From Mucilaginibacter pineti (GTDB taxonomy: Bacteria > Bacteroidota > Bacteroidia > Sphingobacteriales > Sphingobacteriaceae), in the NCBI RefSeq assembly GCF_900101875.1, contig NZ_FNAI01000003.1, forward strand, positions 310,001 to 374,000: a stretch of 64,000 nucleotides of DNA, given 5' to 3'. The first letter of the stretch is position 1. Every line of letters begins with the position of its first letter. Under the pieces are notes generated by a model that saw nothing but the letters and a program-made list of their open reading frames with translations, made no database searches and was not told where the DNA came from. Below, piece by piece: positions 43,335-52,374 of this stretch. Made by a program: the position numbers and the translations under genes.

Positions 43335-45131
43335 TTATTTTTGATAACCACCATAATATTTCACCGGCGACCATACCGGGATCACTTCAGGAATTGCCGG
43401 GTTTTGACCTGTATACTTACCTGCGGCATAAACCACCTTGCCGTTCACCAGCGTCATTAAAGCGGTTATGTGTTTAACTTTTTCGGGGCTTGCGGTAAAG
43501 TAATCGTCAGACAGGATCACCATATCGGCATACATGCCTTTCACCAGCTTGCCTTTCAATTTTTGCTCACCCGAGAACCAGGCGCTGCCTGAGGTGTAGA
43601 GTTTCAAGGCAGTAAATTTATCCAATACCTGATCTTGGGGCCAAAATTGCATCCCGCCGATGGTTTTGCCGGTAAGCAGCCAGTGCAGCGCCATCCAGGG
43701 GTTATAGGTGGAGATACGCGGTGCATCAGTCCCCATCCCAACGGGAATGCCCATTGCCAGCATTTTTTTGATTGGAGGTAATTGCGTTTTGGGCTGGCCA
43801 TACATTTTGGTATAAAGCTCTCCCTGGAAATACATGCGAAATTGCACAGCTATACCACCACCAAGTGCTTTAACACGGACTAATTCGGGGTCGGTAATGG
43901 TTTCGGCATGGTCAAAAAACCAGCGAAGTCCGTTAAATGGTGTGTCTTTATTTACCTTTTCAAACACGTTCAGCATCCGGTCGATTGATTCGCCGTAGGT
44001 GGCGTGTAAACGAAATGGCCAGCGATTTTTAACCAATAAACGAATAACGGGTTCCAGGTCTGTTTCCATATCGGGCGACAGCACTATCCGTGGCTCCAGG
44101 AAGTTTTCAAAATCTGCAGCCGATGCTACAATATTTTCGCCGGCGCCTTCCATGTTATAGCCATTGGCCATTAACAGGTGGTCGTTTTTATTGGGATAGG
44201 TTTTGGTGATCCATTTTTCATAGTCGGTAAGTTCCTTTCCTTTTTGCTGTGCAAATAAATAGTAAGCTGTTCTTACCGTTAGCTTGCCGGTTTTGGCCAG
44301 TGTGAGCGAAGCCTGGTAATCGGCATCATAATTTTGGGAGCCGCCGGCGGCATCAACCACGCTGGTTATACCAAAGCTGTTGATCTCGCGGTAAAAATGT
44401 TCCGAGCTGTTGATCCTTTCTTCAGGCGTTAACGTACCGGTAAGGGCAAGGGTGCGGTAGATAGCCATAGGCGTTTCTTTGGCATATAAAAGCCCGGTAG
44501 GGTTGCCGTCTTTATCCAGTTCCACTACGCTGCCCGGATAGCTGGTGTTTTTATCATAACCAAGTACCTCAATGCCCTTTTTGTTCAAAAATGCTTTACC
44601 ATACAGGTAGGTGATAAATACAGGCTTATCCGGCACTGCCGCGTTGATCTCATCAATGGTTGGCTGTCTTTTTTCTTCAAACTGAAATTCATTCCAGCCG
44701 CCTACCACTTTAACCCAGCCACCCGGCGGCGTTCTTGCTGCTTGCTCTTTCAGCATTTCCATGGCACGTTTCAGGGTTTTAACGCCGTCCCAGCGCAACT
44801 CCATGTTGAAGTTCAATCCTTCACGAATGGCATGCATGTGGCTATCATTTAAGCCAGGGATAACTGTTTTTCCGTAGGCATTAACCAGTTTTGTAGCAGG
44901 CGACTTATACCCGGCCATTAATTGAGCCGTGGTACCTGCGGCCAGGATGATTCCGTTTTTTACCGCTATGGCTTGTTTAAATTCGCCGGCACGGCTCATT
45001 GTTGCCACCTTGGCGTTGTAAATGATAAGGTCGGCTTTTTGCTGTGCTTTTACTAAACCGGCGGTTAAAGTTAGTAGCAGTATAACAACCAGTTGCCACG
45101 TGCTTTTGGTTAAGTTGAATTGATTTTTCAT
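43335..45131 (-). CDS. Secreted amidohydrolase (YtcJ-like)
   Basis: 598 aa with a signal peptide (ends in KAQQ). Metal-dependent amidohydrolase of the YtcJ type: TVIPGLNDSHMH (the H-x-H metal ligands), a long insert, HATYGES and FFDHAETI with further His ligands, and GTDAPRISTYNPW with the late Asp. C-terminal LVKGMYADMVILSDD is the small beta domain. It hydrolyses amide or similar C-N bonds of an unknown substrate outside the cytoplasm. Second gene of the operon, 18 bases after the first. Confidence 0.9.
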   Translation of the reverse strand: MKNQFNLTKSTWQLVVILLLTLTAGLVKAQQKADLIIYNAKVATMSRAGEFKQAIAVKNGIILAAGTTAQLMAGYKSPATKLVNAYGKTVIPGLNDSHMHAIREGLNFNMELRWDGVKTLKRAMEMLKEQAARTPPGGWVKVVGGWNEFQFEEKRQPTIDEINAAVPDKPVFITYLYGKAFLNKKGIEVLGYDKNTSYPGSVVELDKDGNPTGLLYAKETPMAIYRTLALTGTLTPEERINSSEHFYREINSFGITSVVDAAGGSQNYDADYQASLTLAKTGKLTVRTAYYLFAQQKGKELTDYEKWITKTYPNKNDHLLMANGYNMEGAGENIVASAADFENFLEPRIVLSPDMETDLEPVIRLLVKNRWPFRLHATYGESIDRMLNVFEKVNKDTPFNGLRWFFDHAETITDPELVRVKALGGGIAVQFRMYFQGELYTKMYGQPKTQLPPIKKMLAMGIPVGMGTDAPRISTYNPWMALHWLLTGKTIGGMQFWPQDQVLDKFTALKLYTSGSAWFSGEQKLKGKLVKGMYADMVILSDDYFTASPEKVKHITALMTLVNGKVVYAAGKYTGQNPAIPEVIPVWSPVKYYGGYQK

Positions 45132-45149
45132 GATTATGTATTAAGGTGG

Positions 45150-45929
45150 TTATAGGGTTTTTAGCCAGTTTAAAATGTATCCGGCTTTTTCTTCCCAGCC
45201 GGGCTGGCCCAATACAAAGTGGTTAGCATCTTCAAATTGTTTAAATGCCGTAACCGAGGCTTCATCCTGGTAATGGTTGAAGTTGGAAAGGTTAAGGCTG
45301 GCGGGAATGAAATTATCTTTACCGCCTGCAAGAAATAGCAGCGGCGCGTGAGGGCGACTAAAATCAATCTTCGCGGCATTAGTAATAGCATCCCTCACTA
45401 CCAGTTTAGATTCGGGAGTAAGTAGGTCGTAATAGGCCTTTTTTTGTTCCTCATAGCCCATGCCATTAGTAAAGGCATATTGCCATTCTGTGAACGACAT
45501 CAGGTATGATTTTTTTGTATTGGTAAAAAAGCCCAATGGCCCCCAACCGGCTTTGTAAAAGGAAAATTTAAAGGTCATCACTCCTTTAGGTTGCAGGGAA
45601 TGGATAGCTATGCCAGCCTCGGCAATGCCGCGCTGCAGCAAAAGCTGTGTGATGAGCCCGCCCATGGAATGGCCTATCAGAATTGGTTTTTCAGGCAATT
45701 GCCTAACTATTTCGTCGTAATAATCAGTTAAACCGGCAAGTCGCTGGCTGGCGATGGCGGCATCCGGGTGTCTTTGTCTCAGGGTACAAGCCGGCTCGTT
45801 TTTATGTGGCCATGAGGGAACGATGGTTTTATAACCCTGGTCCTCAAAAAAGATCTTCCACTGGTCCCAGCAATCTGCACTTACAAAAGCCCCAGTGATA
45901 AAAACAATGGTTTTGGATTTCGTTTTCAT
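45150..45929 (-). CDS. Cytoplasmic alpha/beta hydrolase
   Basis: 259 aa without signal peptide. The beta-strand/oxyanion part is VFITGAFVSADCW, the nucleophile elbow is GHSMGGL with Ser, and the late acid/His pair is in AGGKDNF and DANHFVLGQPGWEE. First gene of the four-gene hydrolase operon; a plausible -24/-12 element lies about 42 bases upstream. Esterase or lipase-like activity is the family default; substrate unknown. Confidence 0.87.
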   Translation of the reverse strand: MKTKSKTIVFITGAFVSADCWDQWKIFFEDQGYKTIVPSWPHKNEPACTLRQRHPDAAIASQRLAGLTDYYDEIVRQLPEKPILIGHSMGGLITQLLLQRGIAEAGIAIHSLQPKGVMTFKFSFYKAGWGPLGFFTNTKKSYLMSFTEWQYAFTNGMGYEEQKKAYYDLLTPESKLVVRDAITNAAKIDFSRPHAPLLFLAGGKDNFIPASLNLSNFNHYQDEASVTAFKQFEDANHFVLGQPGWEEKAGYILNWLKTL

Positions 45930-45971
45930 GATATGTTCCTATTCGTTATCTATTGATTTGGTAGCTCAATT

Positions 45972-45986
45972 ACAACGCATATGCCG
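45972..45986 (-). promoter_or_regulatory. Putative sigma54 promoter of the hydrolase operon
   Basis: Minus strand CGGCATATGCGTTGT: GG at 45985-45984, GT at 45973-45972, 10 bases apart. GGCA and TTG match the -24 and -12 boxes except the last base. It is about 42 bases before the start codon at 45929. Confidence 0.45.
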
Positions 45987-46153
45987 ATAACTTAAGTTGT
46001 TGATTATTAGTTTATTGTAATTCAATGAGGACTCGTGCTTTACTATATGTCGTTAACTGGCGACGAAATGCAGCGAGATATGGTGAACGCTATTAATGGG
46101 AGGTAATTGAAAGCGAACCGCTGGTAAAGCGATGGAATATCAGTTAAATATTA

Positions 46154-46171
46154 GCAACGATATATCGTTGC
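46154..46171. promoter_or_regulatory. Perfect 18-bp palindrome, candidate activator site
   Basis: GCAACGATATATCGTTGC is fully symmetrical and holds AACG-N6-CGTT at 46156-46169. It is about 170 bases upstream of the -24 box of the hydrolase operon, a usual distance for a sigma54 activator site. Confidence 0.55.
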
Positions 46172-46452
46172 GGTGGGTGTTATGGCAACGGAATTTAGAT
46201 GTTTGCCGATTACCGCGAGCAAGGTTAAGGCAATAAAAAGATGAGAGTTTTTATGTAAGACACTGTAAATGATATATATATGTTTTTGTAGTTCTCTTTT
46301 TTTAATAACACTACCCGGTTGGCTTGCTTTATGCAGATAGGTATGCATCAAATAATTTCCGGGAAATTATTAAGGTTGAAACATAAAATAAAAATGATTT
46401 AAAAATTTGATCTGATAGGCAAAAGGGCGGTCATTATCCGCTGACAGTTGTT

Positions 46453-46466
46453 GACGATATACCGTC
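46453..46466. promoter_or_regulatory. Palindrome GACG-N6-CGTC, candidate activator site
   Basis: GACGATATACCGTC, flanked by T and A that extend the symmetry. It is 75 bases upstream of the -24-like GG of the kinase gene at 46619. Confidence 0.5.
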
Positions 46467-46539
46467 ATTTTTTATGATATAAAGTTAGGTTGATTTCTTG
46501 TTTGCTTTTAATTATTTGACAATCAGTTGTTTGCTTAGA

Positions 46540-46554
46540 TGGTGTGTGTTTTGT
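46540..46554 (+). promoter_or_regulatory. Putative sigma54 promoter of the kinase/regulator pair
   Basis: TGGTGTGTGTTTTGT: GG at 46541-46542 and GT at 46553-46554, 10 bases between. The -24 box is TGGTG and the -12 box TTTGT. It lies 65 bases before the preferred start. Confidence 0.4.
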
Positions 46555-46618
46555 GTTCTGATGCCACAATAGCTCAAAATAGGTAACGTGTTGTTATCTG
46601 CAAGGAGTAATGGTGTTA

Positions 46619-47638
46619 ATGAAAGCTATAAACTATTCACGTGTATTTGCCGCTATAATTTTTTGTTTCATCCTGGTTATTTGCCATAATGGGTATGCGC
46701 AAACAGTCGATCTGACTTTGTTGAAACCGGAAATCAAATACCAGACTGAAAAAAAAGACCAGGAACCTAAATTGAAAAAAAGTAAAGTCTCCACGCTCGA
46801 AAAACAAATGCAGGAGATCAACCTGAAATTACAGAAAGTAACCCGGCAGGTAATTATTGTCGGCGCGGTATTATTTGTAATACTATTTGGTCTTGGTTAC
46901 CATATTTATCGTTCAAAACAACGTTTCCGTCAACAATTGAAGCTGCAACAAGCAGTGATCAATACTAAAAACAGATCATTACTAACCTTAATTAAAGAAA
47001 AAGATGGCCTGTTAATAGAAAAAGAATGGCTCATGAAGGAGATCCACCACCGGGTTAAAAATAATCTGCAGATTATGATTAGCCTGCTCAATACCCAATT
47101 AGCCTATCTGGATAACGATGCTGCCTATAATGCTGTAAAGGAAAGTCAACAGAGGATGCAGTCGATATCATTGGTACATCAAAAGCTTTACCAATCCGAA
47201 AACCTGGCGCTGGTGAACCTGCAGGCCTACGTTAACGATTTGATAGGCTATTTAAGCGATAGTTTTGATAGTACGTCGAGGATTACTTTTGAAACAGATG
47301 TTGCGGCTATTGAACTGGACGTAACTACATCTGTGCCGATTGGCCTTATTTTGAATGAAGCGATTACCAACGCCATTAAATATGCTTTTCCGCAAAACGC
47401 CCATGGAACTATCTCTATTAGTTTACAACTCCTAACCACGGGGATGTACGAATTAAAAATTCACGATAACGGAATTAAGGATGTGGCAGTTGCAGACATA
47501 ACCGGGAGTAAAACATTGGGCATGAACCTCATGAAGGGCTTAAGCAAACAGCTTAACGGAAAACTGACCGTAGAAAACAACGAGGGTATAACCATCACTT
47601 TAAAATTTGCAGATTATAAACTGTTAAAGGCAGTGTAA
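46619..47638 (+). CDS. Histidine kinase, HisKA_2 family, without TPR sensor
   Basis: 339 aa from the ATG at 46619; the ATG at 46610 is too close (2 bases) to the AAGGAG at 46602-46607, whereas 46619 is 11 bases away. Signal peptide (ends GYAQ), a short charged coiled segment, one membrane helix (VIIVGAVLFVILFGLGYHIY), then the kinase core EIHHRVKNNLQ, NEAITNAIKYAF and LGMNLMKGLSKQLNG. The kinase domain closely resembles those at 36503 and 38776, but the TPR sensor is absent. The response regulator gene follows 14 bases later, so they form a cognate pair. Confidence 0.9.
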   Translation: MKAINYSRVFAAIIFCFILVICHNGYAQTVDLTLLKPEIKYQTEKKDQEPKLKKSKVSTLEKQMQEINLKLQKVTRQVIIVGAVLFVILFGLGYHIYRSKQRFRQQLKLQQAVINTKNRSLLTLIKEKDGLLIEKEWLMKEIHHRVKNNLQIMISLLNTQLAYLDNDAAYNAVKESQQRMQSISLVHQKLYQSENLALVNLQAYVNDLIGYLSDSFDSTSRITFETDVAAIELDVTTSVPIGLILNEAITNAIKYAFPQNAHGTISISLQLLTTGMYELKIHDNGIKDVAVADITGSKTLGMNLMKGLSKQLNGKLTVENNEGITITLKFADYKLLKAV

Positions 47639-47652
47639 AAAAATATAAGATC

Positions 47653-49596
47653 ATGAACAAAAAAATACTCATAGTAGAAGATGAATTTATTGTAGCCAAT
47701 GATTTATCAATAATTCTTGAAAATGCAGGTTATGATGTTTGTGACATTGCCGATTCGGTAGAGGAGGCACGCGAGATTATCGGCAGACAAAAGCCGCGGC
47801 TGGTATTGCTGGATATTCATTTGAAGGGCAAGCTAACAGGAATTGATCTCGCGAAGCAACTGACGGATGAGTCCATCGCATTTGTTTATCTGTCTGCCAA
47901 CTCCAACCAAAAGATCCTTGAAGAGGCCAAGGCTACGCAGCCCTACGGATTCATGGTAAAACCATTCCGCGAAAAAGATGTGTTGGTAAGCCTGGAAATA
48001 GCACAATATCTGCATGAGCAAAACATGCTGGCAAGGCGAAATAATGAACAACTACTTCAAAACTCCCTCGCTGATATACTGGCCGAAAAAGGAGATTGGA
48101 AAGAAAAGTTCCTGAAAGCTGCCAAAACCCTTCAGCCATATATTCCGTTTGATTACCTTGCTGTGGGGATGAAAAACCTGGGCGATTCGCCTTACGATGG
48201 TGTGAGTTTTTTACGTACAGGTTTTAATGACTACCAGGTAATCGGTTTTGATGAATTAATTACTATTTCAAATTTAAAGCGAGCCGAGTTACTGAAACTG
48301 CAGGAATCATCGGAAGATGACCTGGTGTCAAATTTTTACAATGACGATGATTTTACGGAGATGTGCAACCACAACCCGGCAAAACGTTTTGTTGCCCGTA
48401 CGTTTCAGATGAGATCTAACCTGGTAATGTATATACCTGTAACCGGTAACCCGGGTTTTACGTTTTCGTTTTACAGCCGTAAGGGTGATATCTACAGCAA
48501 CCGGCATTTAAAACTGATTGGGAAGCTTCAGAAAACACTGTCAATAGCTATAGACGGTATTTCAAGCGACAGTAAACGATCAAGCCAAAGTGTTGAAGAA
48601 GAAAGCAGGCCAAACCGCGATATAAAACAACAGCCTGCAAAAGGCTTTAACGGAATCATAGGCAATAGTCACTTGCTGCTAACCGCGCTTGATCACCTTA
48701 GTATTGTTGCGCCTTTAGATACATCGGTTTTGATTTTGGGCGAAAGCGGCACCGGTAAAGAAAGATTTGCCAAGTCTATCCACGCGCTTTCCGCACGGAG
48801 TAAAAAAACAATGACCGTGGTAAACTGTGCGGCGCTGCCCACCCACCTGATAGAATCAGAACTTTTTGGACATGAGAAAGGCGCTTTTACGGGGGCTGTT
48901 GACCGCCGGATAGGTAAGTTTGAACAAGCATCGGGCGGTACTATTTTTTTGGACGAAATAGGCGAGCTTCCGCTGGAATCACAATCCAAGTTATTACGGG
49001 TGCTACAAGAGAAAGAGATTGAGCGATTGGGCGGGCGAGAAACAATAACGGTAGATGTAAGGGTGATCGCCGCAACCAACTGTAACCTGGAAAAAGAAGT
49101 TGCCGCCGGTAAGTTCAGGCTCGATCTTTATTATCGTTTAAATATTTTCCCCATCCTGTTGCCGTCGTTGCGCGAACGGAAAGAAGATATACCACAGTTA
49201 GCAGCACATTTTGTGGCAAAATATTCAGAGAGGGTAGGCAAGGCGGGAATGATATTGTCAAACCAGGCGTTAAAAGATCTCGATTCGTACGCCTGGCCCG
49301 GTAATGTACGTGAATTGGAGCACCTGATAGAGCGTAACGTTTTGCTGACCAGGGGCAATGTTATTGAAAGAATAAGTTTGCCGGCAGTAAAAAATGAGGA
49401 GGGGCCCGTTGCTACAGGTCAGAAGGTTCAATCGATCGACGATAATGAACGGGAATATATATTGAGGATATTAAGAAAATGTAATGGCCGTATCTCGGGG
49501 CCGGGCGGTGCTGCTGAACTGTTAGATGTGCCATCAACAACGCTAAACTCCAAAATGAAACGCCTGGGCATCACCAGGAAACATGTTTCGGGATAA
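47653..49596 (+). CDS. Sigma54-dependent response regulator (REC - GAF-like - AAA+ - Fis)
   Basis: 647 aa. Receiver domain 1-125 with D10 and phosphorylation site D54 (LLDIHLKG) and Lys in MVKPFREKD. A middle region (about 150-300) looks like a divergent sensory domain. The AAA+ domain has Walker A GESGTGKE, the sigma54-contact loop GAFTGA and Walker B TIFLDEIGEL. The C-terminal Fis-type HTH is GGAAELLDVPSTTLNSKMKRL. It activates sigma54 RNA polymerase from upstream sites when phosphorylated, presumably by the kinase encoded before it. Its targets are probably the nearby palindrome-bearing promoters. Confidence 0.93.
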   Translation: MNKKILIVEDEFIVANDLSIILENAGYDVCDIADSVEEAREIIGRQKPRLVLLDIHLKGKLTGIDLAKQLTDESIAFVYLSANSNQKILEEAKATQPYGFMVKPFREKDVLVSLEIAQYLHEQNMLARRNNEQLLQNSLADILAEKGDWKEKFLKAAKTLQPYIPFDYLAVGMKNLGDSPYDGVSFLRTGFNDYQVIGFDELITISNLKRAELLKLQESSEDDLVSNFYNDDDFTEMCNHNPAKRFVARTFQMRSNLVMYIPVTGNPGFTFSFYSRKGDIYSNRHLKLIGKLQKTLSIAIDGISSDSKRSSQSVEEESRPNRDIKQQPAKGFNGIIGNSHLLLTALDHLSIVAPLDTSVLILGESGTGKERFAKSIHALSARSKKTMTVVNCAALPTHLIESELFGHEKGAFTGAVDRRIGKFEQASGGTIFLDEIGELPLESQSKLLRVLQEKEIERLGGRETITVDVRVIAATNCNLEKEVAAGKFRLDLYYRLNIFPILLPSLRERKEDIPQLAAHFVAKYSERVGKAGMILSNQALKDLDSYAWPGNVRELEHLIERNVLLTRGNVIERISLPAVKNEEGPVATGQKVQSIDDNEREYILRILRKCNGRISGPGGAAELLDVPSTTLNSKMKRLGITRKHVSG

Positions 49597-49614
49597 TAAA
49601 TACTTAATTGGTGT

Positions 49615-49923
49615 TTAACAGAATTGATTACTTAGCGGCGAATTAACGGAATAGATGGCATTAGTAATCATAAGGCCTTTGCTGCCATCTGCCGTTTCTA
49701 TGGTGTGAATGTATTTAAAGCTGTTGCTCAGCTTATCAAACCCGAGGTCTACCAGGCAAATGATCAACTCGCTGGTTTTAAACTGTTCACTGCTTTGTAT
49801 GCAGATAAACCTTTTGTCTGGTGTATCCCGAAAATCTTCGGTATAGCCTCTGCCATGCAGTTCGATAACCCTTTTGGTTAACGTGCAGTTTAATGTTTTA
49901 CAATGTTTTTTTTGCGTTTCCAT
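49615..49923 (-). CDS. Uncharacterised small protein
   Basis: 102 aa, no signal or membrane segment. N-terminus METQKKHCKTLNCTLTKRV; the rest is mixed charge with FICIQSSEQFKTSELIICL. No family recognised. It converges with the response regulator gene (18-base gap). Gene length and codon use look real, but no homologue is known to me. Confidence 0.55.
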   Translation of the reverse strand: METQKKHCKTLNCTLTKRVIELHGRGYTEDFRDTPDKRFICIQSSEQFKTSELIICLVDLGFDKLSNSFKYIHTIETADGSKGLMITNAIYSVNSPLSNQFC

Positions 49924-50059
49924 GATCTCCGGTTATGATGATAATTCATTTATGCCATTCCAAGAATTAGACCCCGGTGTTAATTATCTGATAATTAGAT
50001 ATTTAATAAAATATACTGATTTTTAAAAATGCGTTATTTAGTTGAATTACGAAAGTGAT

Positions 50060-50073
50060 AACGAAATGGCGTT
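50060..50073. promoter_or_regulatory. AACG-N6-CGTT site upstream of the porin gene
   Basis: AACGAAATGGCGTT has the same arm spacing as the palindromes at 41232, 46156 and 46453. It is about 160 bases upstream of the -24-like GG. Confidence 0.4.
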
Positions 50074-50222
50074 GATTCATAAATGGCTATAAATCAAATT
50101 GCTAACCTAACCTTCAATGGGTATGCAGCTTTATTTCGTCACTAAACTGCCGAATAACGATATGAAGTAAGTTTATGATGGGGTGTATTTTCAATTTATT
50201 GATAATCAATTATTTAATAATA

Positions 50223-50237
50223 TGGTAGCCACTTTGA
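50223..50237 (+). promoter_or_regulatory. Putative sigma54 promoter of the porin gene
   Basis: TGGTAGCCACTTTGA: GG at 50224-50225, GA at 50236-50237, 10 bases between; -12 box TTTGA. It lies 60 bases before the preferred ATG. Confidence 0.45.
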
Positions 50238-50297
50238 CTACCCCATTCCAAAATGGTTATTAAATCAACTGGTAATACCGGTTACAAATCAATCGTC

Positions 50298-51671
50298 ATG
50301 AAAAATTACCTTTTCGCGTTCATAATTTTATTAAGCTCCGGTGCTGTTTTTGGGCAGGAAGTTCCTTTTAAACTACTCAGGTATGATGAGAATTACACCT
50401 ATTTAGCTAAGGATACATCCAACAGCTGGTATCACCTGATGAAATTTAATCCGGTAAGTGCAAATAAGAAAACATATTTCAGCTTTGGTGGCGAGGTACG
50501 TTACCAGTATTTCCATTTTAAAAATGAAGATTGGGGTGAGGCAGCCAACGACAAGGACGGTTTTGTATTAACCCGTTACATAGGTCATGTAGATTTTCAT
50601 GCCGGTAAACAGTTTCGTACCTATATAGAATTGCAAAGCAGCCTGGCCAACGGGCAAATGGAAACTCCGTCGCCGGTTGATAATAACCCCCTTGATCTGC
50701 ATCAGGCATTTATTGATCTGTCGGCACCAATCAGTAACAATCAAAACCTCACCCTGCGATTGGGGCGCCAGGAACTTTCGTATGGCTCACAACGCCTGGT
50801 AGCTGTGCGGGAAGCGCCGAATAACAGGCAGTCATTTGATGCGGCCAAGGTTATGTATAATGCTACTAACGTAAAGCTTGATATGTTTTATTCTCATTAT
50901 GTGCAGGCCCGGCCAGGTATTTTTGACGATGCTTTTAATCATAACACCCAATTCTGGGGCGTTTACACAACAATAAACAAAGTGCCGTTGCTGCAAAACG
51001 CCGATCTTTATTATTTAGGGATCTGGAAAAAGTCGGCAATGTTTGATGACGGAGCCGCCAGTGAGATGCGACATTCCATCGGAACAAGGATCTGGATGAA
51101 CTCGCCAACATGGCAGTATGACCTGGAAGGTGTTTACCAGTTCGGGAAATTAGCTACGAGTGACATTTCTGCCTGGACAGCTTCTTCCAATGTTTCTTAT
51201 ACTTTTCACACAACGCGTTTAAAACCTCAGTTGGGTTTAAAAACAGAAGCCATCAGTGGCGACAAGAAATATAATGACGGGCGATTAAACACCTTTAATC
51301 CGCTATTCCCGAGAGGGTCATACTTTGGGTTGGCGGCGCTTATTGGCCCAGCCAACTTGTTTGACGCACACCCGTATTACCAACTGTCGCTATCTAAAAA
51401 ATTGGTATTTGCCCAGGATTATGATCTTTTTTGGCGCATGAGCAGAAATGATGGCTTATACGCGGTAAACGGCAGACTACTTTATTCTGGTAAAAACATC
51501 AATTCAAAAAAGGTTGGCCGCCAGTTAGGCACCTCGCTGGAATATACACCTAATAAATTTCTATATTTCAGGGAAGAATTGACATGGTTCAGCGCCGGGG
51601 AATATTTAAAAGAAACCGGGCCGGGTAAAGATATCGTGATGCTGGGCAGTACCATTACCTTAAAGTTTTAA
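50298..51671 (+). CDS. Alginate-export-type outer-membrane porin
   Basis: 457 aa from the ATG at 50298, where a clear signal peptide starts (MKNYLFAFIILLSSGAVFGQ); the in-frame ATG at 50253 would put 15 odd residues ahead and lie within the promoter. The protein has the alternating amphipathic strands and aromatic girdle of an 18-strand-type barrel, e.g. FGGEVRYQYFHFKNEDW, LRLGRQELSYGSQRLVAVRE and LKPQLGLKTEAIS, typical of the alginate_exp family. It should let a small or charged solute cross the outer membrane. It is followed 10 bases later by a DUF1275 gene. Confidence 0.85.
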   Translation: MKNYLFAFIILLSSGAVFGQEVPFKLLRYDENYTYLAKDTSNSWYHLMKFNPVSANKKTYFSFGGEVRYQYFHFKNEDWGEAANDKDGFVLTRYIGHVDFHAGKQFRTYIELQSSLANGQMETPSPVDNNPLDLHQAFIDLSAPISNNQNLTLRLGRQELSYGSQRLVAVREAPNNRQSFDAAKVMYNATNVKLDMFYSHYVQARPGIFDDAFNHNTQFWGVYTTINKVPLLQNADLYYLGIWKKSAMFDDGAASEMRHSIGTRIWMNSPTWQYDLEGVYQFGKLATSDISAWTASSNVSYTFHTTRLKPQLGLKTEAISGDKKYNDGRLNTFNPLFPRGSYFGLAALIGPANLFDAHPYYQLSLSKKLVFAQDYDLFWRMSRNDGLYAVNGRLLYSGKNINSKKVGRQLGTSLEYTPNKFLYFREELTWFSAGEYLKETGPGKDIVMLGSTITLKF

Positions 51672-51681
51672 CAAGAATACC

Positions 51682-52374
51682 ATGGAACAAGAAAAATCAA
51701 TGGCAACCATTACTTTACTGCTTTCTTTCGTGGCCGGCTTCTGCGACACCGTAACGTTTGTAGCGGCTGGTGAATTATTCTCGGCCCATGTAACCGGCAA
51801 CTTTATTGTATTTGCCTATGACGTTATCAAACACGCCGATGGCCATGGCTGGCAAAAGTTGATCACTTTCCCGGTATTCATCATTTCAGTGATGATTGGC
51901 GGAGTGATTGGTCGCAAGTCGGGCCACAAATTCACGTTATTGTTATTGGAAAGCGGCTTGCTTATAATAAGCGGCCTGGCATCGCTTCTTATAAGAAACA
52001 GCGCGTTCACTGGTCAATGGCAGCTGCAAGTCATAGCAATGGTGATTGTCGTTGCTATGGGTTTCCAAAATACCTTTGGCAAATTATTTAATAAAGCAAC
52101 CTATGGCCTAACCACGGTAATGACGGGAAATGTAACGCAGGCTGCGCTCGATCTCACGAAAGTAATAGGCGGACGACCAATAGATCCAGATGCACTGGTC
52201 AGTTTAAAAAAACAACTTATCCTTATTTCGGGATTCTTTTTCGGGTGCCTAAGTGGTGCTTTACTGGCCGGCAGATTTGGTATGATATCAATAGTTATAC
52301 CGGGTTTACTTTTGATACTTTGGCTCGTAAAAAACAATTTGATAGTTAGCCGTACCCGTTCCGATGAAATTTAG
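51682..52374 (+). CDS. YoaK family (DUF1275) membrane protein
   Basis: 230 aa with about six hydrophobic helices. The N-terminal LLSFVAGFCDTVTFVA and AHVTGNFIVFAYDVI are DUF1275 hallmarks, followed by MGFQNTFGKLFN and TTVMTGNVTQAALDL, the repeat-like half of the same family. The role is unknown; members are inner-membrane proteins sometimes linked with transport. It lies 10 bases after the porin gene and is likely cotranscribed. Its stop abuts the stop of the convergent regulator. Confidence 0.88.
   Translation: MEQEKSMATITLLLSFVAGFCDTVTFVAAGELFSAHVTGNFIVFAYDVIKHADGHGWQKLITFPVFIISVMIGGVIGRKSGHKFTLLLLESGLLIISGLASLLIRNSAFTGQWQLQVIAMVIVVAMGFQNTFGKLFNKATYGLTTVMTGNVTQAALDLTKVIGGRPIDPDALVSLKKQLILISGFFFGCLSGALLAGRFGMISIVIPGLLLILWLVKNNLIVSRTRSDEI

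Larger units (their letters stand above)
45930..46618. other. Regulatory region between divergent operons
   Basis: This 689-base region separates the hydrolase operon (minus) from the kinase/regulator pair (plus). No gene is credible here. It contains two -24/-12-like elements facing outward, two palindromes of the RACG-N6-CGTY form, and a related half-site stretch TCGTTAACTGGCGACGA at 46050-46066. Confidence 0.6.
49924..50297. other. Regulatory region upstream of the porin gene
   Basis: It contains no convincing gene. It has AACGAAATGGCGTT (50060-50073), another AACGATATG half site (50156-50164) preceded by ATTTCGTCAC (50132-50142), and a -24/-12-like element. Confidence 0.5.

Noticed and set aside
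46151..46351. Minus-strand frame of 66 codons in the divergent regulatory region
   Set aside because: It overlaps the palindrome at 46154, has no family likeness and no start context; treated as non-coding.
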